A stretch of 64,000 nt of DNA from assembly GCA_019751815.1 (NCBI GenBank), contig JAIEMW010000004.1, positions 787,933 through 851,932 on the forward strand. Direction: 5' to 3'. The translations under genes were made by a program, and so were the position numbers. The DNA is from Cyanobacteriota bacterium (lineage in GTDB: Bacteria > Cyanobacteriota > Vampirovibrionia > Vampirovibrionales > Vampirovibrionaceae). The notes under the pieces are model-generated. The model saw nothing but the letters and a program-made list of their open reading frames with translations, did no database searches and was not told where the DNA came from. Position 1 is the first letter of the stretch. Each line of letters begins with the position of its first letter. This document shows positions 59,328 to 64,000 of this stretch, one piece after another.

Positions 59328-61670
59328 TTACTGGCCCACGCGCTGCTTGGCGTAATCGAGCAAGGCCGCGTCAATGGTGCTGTCACCACTGGCCAGAGTG
59401 ACAAAATTTTTGAAGGCTTCTTTGGCTTCAATTTTGCGGTTGGCCTTATCCAGAGCAATCCCCAGGCTATAATAAGCATCTTTGAGAGATTTATCGTAGC
59501 GAACGGCCTCTTTAAAACTGTTGATTGCCAGCGGGGCTTTATTTTGATCCAGTAAAATGAGCCCGCGGTAATAGTAAGCAGTGGCATTGCCGGGGCTTTG
59601 TTTGAGTAACGTATCTATCGCCCCCAGCCCCTTCAGATAGGCTTTTTGATTGTAGGCTTCCGCAATTTGGTTGAGTAAAATATCAGACTGACTTTGTGTG
59701 ATTCCTTGCAAGGCATCTTGGGCCTGCTTTTTAAGCTCTTGTGTTTCTACGGAGGTGGCGAGCTGGATGGTTTTTTGATAACTAGCCTTGGCCTTCTCCC
59801 AGTTTTGTTGCTGATGATAGACGGTCGCCTGATAGAAGACATAGGAAGCGTTGGATTTATCAGACTCAGTAGCCTTGTTATATTGGGTCAGTGCATCATC
59901 AAGCCGGTTTGTATTTTGATAGGCGACACCCAGGGCGGCAAGAATTTCTGCCAAACTGCTGGGTGAGGTGGTCTTATCGAACTGAGCTTTATCAACCGCT
60001 TTTTCCAAGAAAGGAATGGACTCAGCGTATTTGCCTGCCTGCTGTAGTGCCAGCCCTTGATTGAGGTCTTGTCCCAAGCGCACTTGATTGAGATCTTGCG
60101 CCAATTTGGCAAAGAGAGGATTTTTGGGCTCTAAGGCACGTGCCTTTTCAAAGGCTTCCGCGGCTTGGTTGTAATCCCCTTTGGCCTGGTAAGCAGCCCC
60201 CAAATTGGCCAGAGCCGAAGTCATATCGGGCTTAATATTCAGTGCATTTTGATACGCTGAAATGGCATCGTCATAGAGCTTTCTTTGATGAAATTGCTCT
60301 CCAATTTTAGATTGAATGAGCGCATTACTGGGGAAGCGCTGTGCATAGTCTTTGAGTCCCTGCACTTGAGCTTCTGGACTGAGTGCAGGATTGACAATAA
60401 TGGCGAAAATCGCCTGATGTGCCGATTCCAGATCCGGCTGCACAGTAAGTAACTGATAATAAGCTTTCAACGCGTCTTCTGTCGCACCCTGATCTTTCAA
60501 CAAAGACGCTTTGCTTAAGAGGGCGCGGGTCTCTTGTGGGGCAATTTGCAGCACCGTGTTGTAGGCACTGAGTGCCAGGTCAAACCTTCGGGTTTCCTGA
60601 TAAAGGGTACCTAAATTCAGGCGAATCATTTTTTTAACATCGAGCGTGGCCTTGGGGTCTCGCTGGGCATAGTATTCAGCATATTGATACTCTTGAAGGG
60701 CACCGGCGTAATTTTTCTTTTTTTGAAGGATACTGGCTAAATTGGCGTGGGCCACTGTGTTGCCCGTATTAATTTTCAATTCTCGAATCCAAATAGATTC
60801 TAATTGACCCAGTGCTGTCTGGTTTCCCGGGTTTTTTTCAAGAGCACGGTTGTAGTTAATCACGGCGTTATCAGCGTCACCGGTTTTGTTTTGGGCATTG
60901 GCCAATCTGACAAAATCGTCATCTGTGGCTTGAGAACCCAGTAAAGAGAGGAGTTGTGTTAAATATTTTTTTGCTTTCTCCGGGCTATTTAAGACGGTAA
61001 AGAGATCTCCCATTGCCCGCAGACTTTCTGCCTGTGTAGAGAGTGCGTTAGCATCACTGGGGACAGTCAATACTTGGTTAAATTCGACCAAGGCTTCTTT
61101 AAAGCGACCGCCCTGGCGGAGTTCTTTGGCGAGCTTGAAATGGGCATTCCTGTCTTTTACCGGTATTTTCAGTTGCTCGTAAGCAATGTCGAGATCTTCT
61201 CGGGCGATTTTGCGGTTGCTATCATGGAGGGGCTTTCGTTCTATTCCTTCTGGCCAACCAAAATCCAGTAAATAAAATGCTTGGCGGAAATCGCTGATAG
61301 CCACTTGCGGTTGTTTTTGGGTGTTCAAGCTGGTCAGACCACGTTTGAGGTAAACTGCAGCCAGATTGTTATAAATAACCGGAAAACTCTCACTGGGGGC
61401 AATGGGTAAGGCCTTTTCATAAAACTCAATGGCTTTAGAGATATCCCCGGCCTGGTATGCCTGAGAGGCTTGTTGGGTCCAGTCAACGTACTGTGCAGAA
61501 AAGTCAGCGACCGATTGCTCCGTATATCTTTGCGCTTGAACTAGAGACCCGCTTAACACAGTGACAAGGCTTGTTCCCAGGAGCAAATGGCAAAGCGTAA
61601 TCGATAGTAACGATTTGGCAAAACAATTTGATGAGTTGAAACGAACAGATCTCAAGGAGACTGGTATCAC
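59328..61670 (-). CDS. Large secreted TPR protein
   Basis: A 780-residue protein with a signal peptide (about residues 18-47, ending SGSLVQAQ) and around fifteen tetratricopeptide repeats through the rest, for example AGDISKAIEFYEKALPIAP, YDDAISAYQNALNIKPDM and GDYNQAAEAFEKARALEPKN. No catalytic domain. Probably a periplasmic scaffold. Similar in design to the 627-residue protein at 471-2354 but not an obvious close copy. Confidence 0.85.
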   Translation of the reverse strand: MIPVSLRSVRFNSSNCFAKSLLSITLCHLLLGTSLVTVLSGSLVQAQRYTEQSVADFSAQYVDWTQQASQAYQAGDISKAIEFYEKALPIAPSESFPVIYNNLAAVYLKRGLTSLNTQKQPQVAISDFRQAFYLLDFGWPEGIERKPLHDSNRKIAREDLDIAYEQLKIPVKDRNAHFKLAKELRQGGRFKEALVEFNQVLTVPSDANALSTQAESLRAMGDLFTVLNSPEKAKKYLTQLLSLLGSQATDDDFVRLANAQNKTGDADNAVINYNRALEKNPGNQTALGQLESIWIRELKINTGNTVAHANLASILQKKKNYAGALQEYQYAEYYAQRDPKATLDVKKMIRLNLGTLYQETRRFDLALSAYNTVLQIAPQETRALLSKASLLKDQGATEDALKAYYQLLTVQPDLESAHQAIFAIIVNPALSPEAQVQGLKDYAQRFPSNALIQSKIGEQFHQRKLYDDAISAYQNALNIKPDMTSALANLGAAYQAKGDYNQAAEAFEKARALEPKNPLFAKLAQDLNQVRLGQDLNQGLALQQAGKYAESIPFLEKAVDKAQFDKTTSPSSLAEILAALGVAYQNTNRLDDALTQYNKATESDKSNASYVFYQATVYHQQQNWEKAKASYQKTIQLATSVETQELKKQAQDALQGITQSQSDILLNQIAEAYNQKAYLKGLGAIDTLLKQSPGNATAYYYRGLILLDQNKAPLAINSFKEAVRYDKSLKDAYYSLGIALDKANRKIEAKEAFKNFVTLASGDSTIDAALLDYAKQRVGQ

Positions 61671-61773
61671 GTCTACCGCCTTTTCATTTACCGCCGTTAT
61701 ATTCGGAGCATTTTTTCAAATTATGCGCCATTTTACGACATCAAAGATGCGAAATCAAAGACGAGATCAAAAA

Positions 61774-62208
61774 CTAAAAAGGTAGAGAGGCCTCTACGTA
61801 CCCCAATTTCCAGTTTCCACGTTCGTTTAGCAGCATAAGATCCGTCTGTGTGGAACGGCCGTCCGGGAATTTACAGAGCACTCGAACCGTCGATTGGCTT
61901 CCTGTGTTGTCGACAGTGGCATAGTAGCCAAAGCGAAAAAACTCGTTTGCCCCACTGCTGAAGAAAAATCGCTTCCAGAAGGTCTTCATCAAACTGACAT
62001 CGTTATTTTCAAATAATAACTTTACTTCGGCTGGGCCTATCTTTGCTTGCCGGGCTGCTTCAGGATGCCGCTCATAAATATCATTCAGCGTCCACTTTAA
62101 AAATTCATCCTGTGAGCGCTTTGAAAACAGGCTCCAACAGATATGGCACTGATTGTGCATTAAGGAGCGGAAAAAATAATTGGCGACCTTGTCTGGGGGG
62201 GCTTTCAT
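61774..62208 (-). CDS. Hypothetical protein (144 aa)
   Basis: A soluble protein: N-terminal helices with a Cys pair (HNQCHICWSLF) and then an alpha+beta region ending TDLMLLNERGNWKLGYVEAS. The overall plan, helix bundle followed by strands with a W-K-L near the end, resembles small NTF2-like proteins such as DUF4878, but I am not sure. C-x2-C near the start is notable for a protein without other metal motifs. It lies between the TPR gene and the PilX-like gene, all on the minus strand. Confidence 0.6.
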   Translation of the reverse strand: MKAPPDKVANYFFRSLMHNQCHICWSLFSKRSQDEFLKWTLNDIYERHPEAARQAKIGPAEVKLLFENNDVSLMKTFWKRFFFSSGANEFFRFGYYATVDNTGSQSTVRVLCKFPDGRSTQTDLMLLNERGNWKLGYVEASLPF

Positions 62209-62240
62209 AATGCACTAGTATAGCAAAACTTAGAGCAAAA

Positions 62241-63707
62241 CTATTGGGTGCGAAAGAGAATATGATAGGCGCTGTTATACCCCGAATGCAGTGGATTACA
62301 AGGACCGTTGGTGAGTGTCAGATCTTGATCAGAGACGGCCTTGTTATTGGTTGTATAGGCCATTTGACTCCCCCAGGCTGTGCTGACCCACCGCAATATA
62401 ATTTCATACTGAGAACTGGTCGTGTAACCCGATCCCCCGGGTGCCCCAGGTGGGGGCGGGAGGGTGATAAAGGCGGTGTTGGCTGGGTTGTTGGGAAAAG
62501 TAGCTGTCCCGCTCATCAGGGTGTGCTCTGGTAGCTTACAAATTACTACGTTACACGTGTCTGGGTTATCTTGGCAGCCTTTGATAGAGCGGTATTGCCC
62601 CGCAGGGTAGTCTCGTGTTTTTTGATCCGCGAACATCGAGAGAAAATCGACCGCGCCGCGAAATTGAAGTTTGATCGCACTTTTGGCATCCACCGGTGGG
62701 TGGCCCGAATCCAGATTGGCTGTGGCAGGAGACCCGGAGAAAGAGAGGGTTTCAAACCAGTAAGGGGATGTCGCAGAAAGATTATAAAAACTAACGGCCG
62801 CAGGGACCCAGGCGGCGAATTGTGGATTGTTAGAGGAGGCATTCCAGACACGTTGAAAATTAAAGGCATTCAGCGGCGTGTTGGGAGAATAACTAAGACT
62901 ACCCGTAATGGAAACGCGGATATTGTTTGGAATGGTGACATCATTTGCAAAACCAGGCGCATATTCTGAAGTGCTAAACAGTCGGTAATCCACAATTTTA
63001 TCTGTGTGTGTTGAAGTGGTCCGGCTCATATCATACACAGCCAAGATGGTTTGTTCATACAGTTTAAAATTGGTACTGTTGCAACGAGGAACCCGAGGTG
63101 TGAAACCACTTAAGGGGTATTGAAGTTGATTGCTACCAATCAGTCTTGTTTTGGGATCAATGCAGGCGCTGCCCCGGCTAACAATGATGATGGGTTGCTC
63201 TGGAATGATGTCTAGAAAATGAATGGCATCGCCCCCAATAGCATTGTAGGGCGGTGTGCCTGATGGAATAGAATTACCAAGCCACCAGTCACCGCTCGTG
63301 GGTTTTCGGGCTGGGTCCCCGCCCAGAATAAAATACCGGTAAAACCCGACTAATTCCGTTTTATTGATCGGATCTTTGTATACATAGCCCGATTCCGCCT
63401 GATAGGGACGAAACTGCTGGGCAATAGTTCCAGAGGGTGTCTGCTTATTCTCCAGCGCAATAAAATTACTACGCGGAGACATTCTGGTGGCAATGGCTTC
63501 TTGGATGCCAGACATGGCAAAGGTGTAAGCAGCATCCATGTTTTTAACTTCGAGTATCCGCTGGGTTGTGCCTAATTGGAGTCGGCTGATGGACAATCCG
63601 GTGATCACAACAGCTAACACCAAGAACACAAGGATCACTGCTAGAGAGCTCACCTGGCCCAAGATGCCGGTTGGCTTGATGGGGGTTAATTGATTATCCG
63701 AAGGCAA
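62241..63707 (-). CDS. PilX-like minor pilin / pilus assembly protein
   Basis: A 488-residue protein with one N-terminal hydrophobic segment (about 20-42, VSSLAVILVFLVLAVVITG) followed by an amphipathic helix in the style of PilX/PilK N-termini (ISRLQLGTTQRILEVKNMDA, then AYTFAMSGIQEAI). The long exported part has several cysteines in pairs (SACIDPKTR, PRCNSTN, GCQDNPDTCNVVICKLP) and a C-terminal domain with FITLPPPPGAPGGSG and EIILRWVSTAWGS. The same C-terminal pattern occurs in the partial gene at 63753-64000, so the two are paralogues in tandem. Confidence 0.65.
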   Translation of the reverse strand: MPSDNQLTPIKPTGILGQVSSLAVILVFLVLAVVITGLSISRLQLGTTQRILEVKNMDAAYTFAMSGIQEAIATRMSPRSNFIALENKQTPSGTIAQQFRPYQAESGYVYKDPINKTELVGFYRYFILGGDPARKPTSGDWWLGNSIPSGTPPYNAIGGDAIHFLDIIPEQPIIIVSRGSACIDPKTRLIGSNQLQYPLSGFTPRVPRCNSTNFKLYEQTILAVYDMSRTTSTHTDKIVDYRLFSTSEYAPGFANDVTIPNNIRVSITGSLSYSPNTPLNAFNFQRVWNASSNNPQFAAWVPAAVSFYNLSATSPYWFETLSFSGSPATANLDSGHPPVDAKSAIKLQFRGAVDFLSMFADQKTRDYPAGQYRSIKGCQDNPDTCNVVICKLPEHTLMSGTATFPNNPANTAFITLPPPPGAPGGSGYTTSSQYEIILRWVSTAWGSQMAYTTNNKAVSDQDLTLTNGPCNPLHSGYNSAYHILFRTQ

Positions 63708-63752
63708 GGCGAGGGGGATCTCCCAAAATAGTGAGTATGTTTTTCTTGACCT

Positions 63753-64000
63753 CTAAGGGCTTCCGGCTACTGTAAAGCGAATTTTATAGGCGTTTTGATA
63801 GCTGGGGTTATTGGGATCGCAGGGATCTCTGGCATCATTGTATTGAGTTCGGTGAATGCCGGTAAATCCCATTGAGGATCCCCAGCTGGTGTTAATCCAG
63901 CGCATCACCAGTTCGTAATCGGTGGGAAGGGCCCCGCCAAAACCCCCAGCACCGCCAGGAGGGGGAGGCAGTGTAATAAATGCGGTGTTCGAGGGGTTAT
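63753..64000 (-). CDS. PilX-like paralogue, C-terminal part (cut by window edge)
   Basis: Only the last 82 codons or so are in the window. Translated on the minus strand it reads NPSNTAFITLPPPPGGAGG, then YELVMRWINTSWGSSMGF and ends YKIRFTVAGSP. This aligns with the C-terminus of the preceding 488-residue protein (NPANTAFITLPPPPG, EIILRWVSTAWGS), showing a tandem duplicate. The stop is at 63753-63755, 45 bases before the start of its neighbour, so they are probably one transcript. Confidence 0.75.
   Translation of the reverse strand, partial: NPSNTAFITLPPPPGGAGGFGGALPTDYELVMRWINTSWGSSMGFTGIHRTQYNDARDPCDPNNPSYQNAYKIRFTVAGSP

Noticed and set aside
1..64000. CRISPR arrays, insertion sequences, integrase or phage genes
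   Set aside because: I looked for regularly spaced repeats, transposase DDE motifs, integrases and tRNA-adjacent attachment repeats and saw none. The tRNA-Leu gene has no integrase next to it.

Overview
The window looks like one stretch of chromosome from a free-living bacterium of roughly 50% GC. The mix is an eleven-gene complex I operon without the NADH-oxidising genes nuoE/F/G, a SUF operon with SufU, TrmFO, a DUF5069 protein, several TPR and PBS-lyase-type HEAT proteins, and Flp/Tad-type pilins. I infer a non-photosynthetic relative of Cyanobacteria (Vampirovibrionia/Melainabacteria, Vampirovibrio-like). That placement rests on gene content and order only; no marker such as 16S rRNA is present.

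Layout. 1-2.4 kb: the end of an OmpA/MotB-domain gene converging on a secreted TPR protein. 2.6-13.6 kb: nuoABCDHIJKLMN, tightly packed with several stop/start overlaps, converging on and overlapping trmFO. 15-24.9 kb: a small helical protein, pheA, an M16 peptidase-thrB pair, a regulator with one clear and one possible second HTH, a LipM-like lipoate enzyme, a GAF/HD-GYP-like protein with a ruined active site, and an unknown protein. 25.3-27.2 kb: an ABC-2 exporter. 27.4-33.3 kb: HEAT proteins, rsmD, and a minus-strand run HEAT / 2-hydroxyacid dehydrogenase / asd / dapA. 33.8-36.5 kb: holA-holB and two small unknown genes.

36.7-43.6 kb is the most unusual part. It holds a polytopic membrane protein, two intact Flp-type pilins, a third pilin copy broken by a 4-bp TTAA duplication, and a tandemly duplicated two-gene module. 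Each module pairs a TadE-like pseudopilin with a TadG-like protein carrying a large exported domain with a DGPG(A/V)D motif. No Tad ATPase, prepilin peptidase or secretin is in the window. Two related PilX-like minor-pilin genes lie at the right edge (62.2-64 kb), suggesting further investment in pilus surface proteins.

43.6-49.8 kb: tRNA-Leu(GAG), then a MerR-family regulator with a C-terminal four-cysteine motif, directly upstream of sufBCDS-sufU, which makes it a candidate Fe-S-responsive regulator of that operon. 49.9-57.7 kb: small secreted or unknown proteins, two divergent alpha/beta hydrolases whose possible start codons overlap, msrA, a long nadE and a DUF5069 gene. 57.7-59.3 kb: a structured non-coding stretch, an inverted-repeat operator candidate, and an HxlR regulator overlapping an O-methyltransferase. 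59.3-62.2 kb: a large TPR protein and an unknown protein.

The genes cover respiration, Fe-S assembly, amino-acid synthesis (Asd, DapA, ThrB, PheA), lipoylation, NAD synthesis, clamp loading and pilus surface structures. All family calls come from reading the translated sequence; no database search was run.
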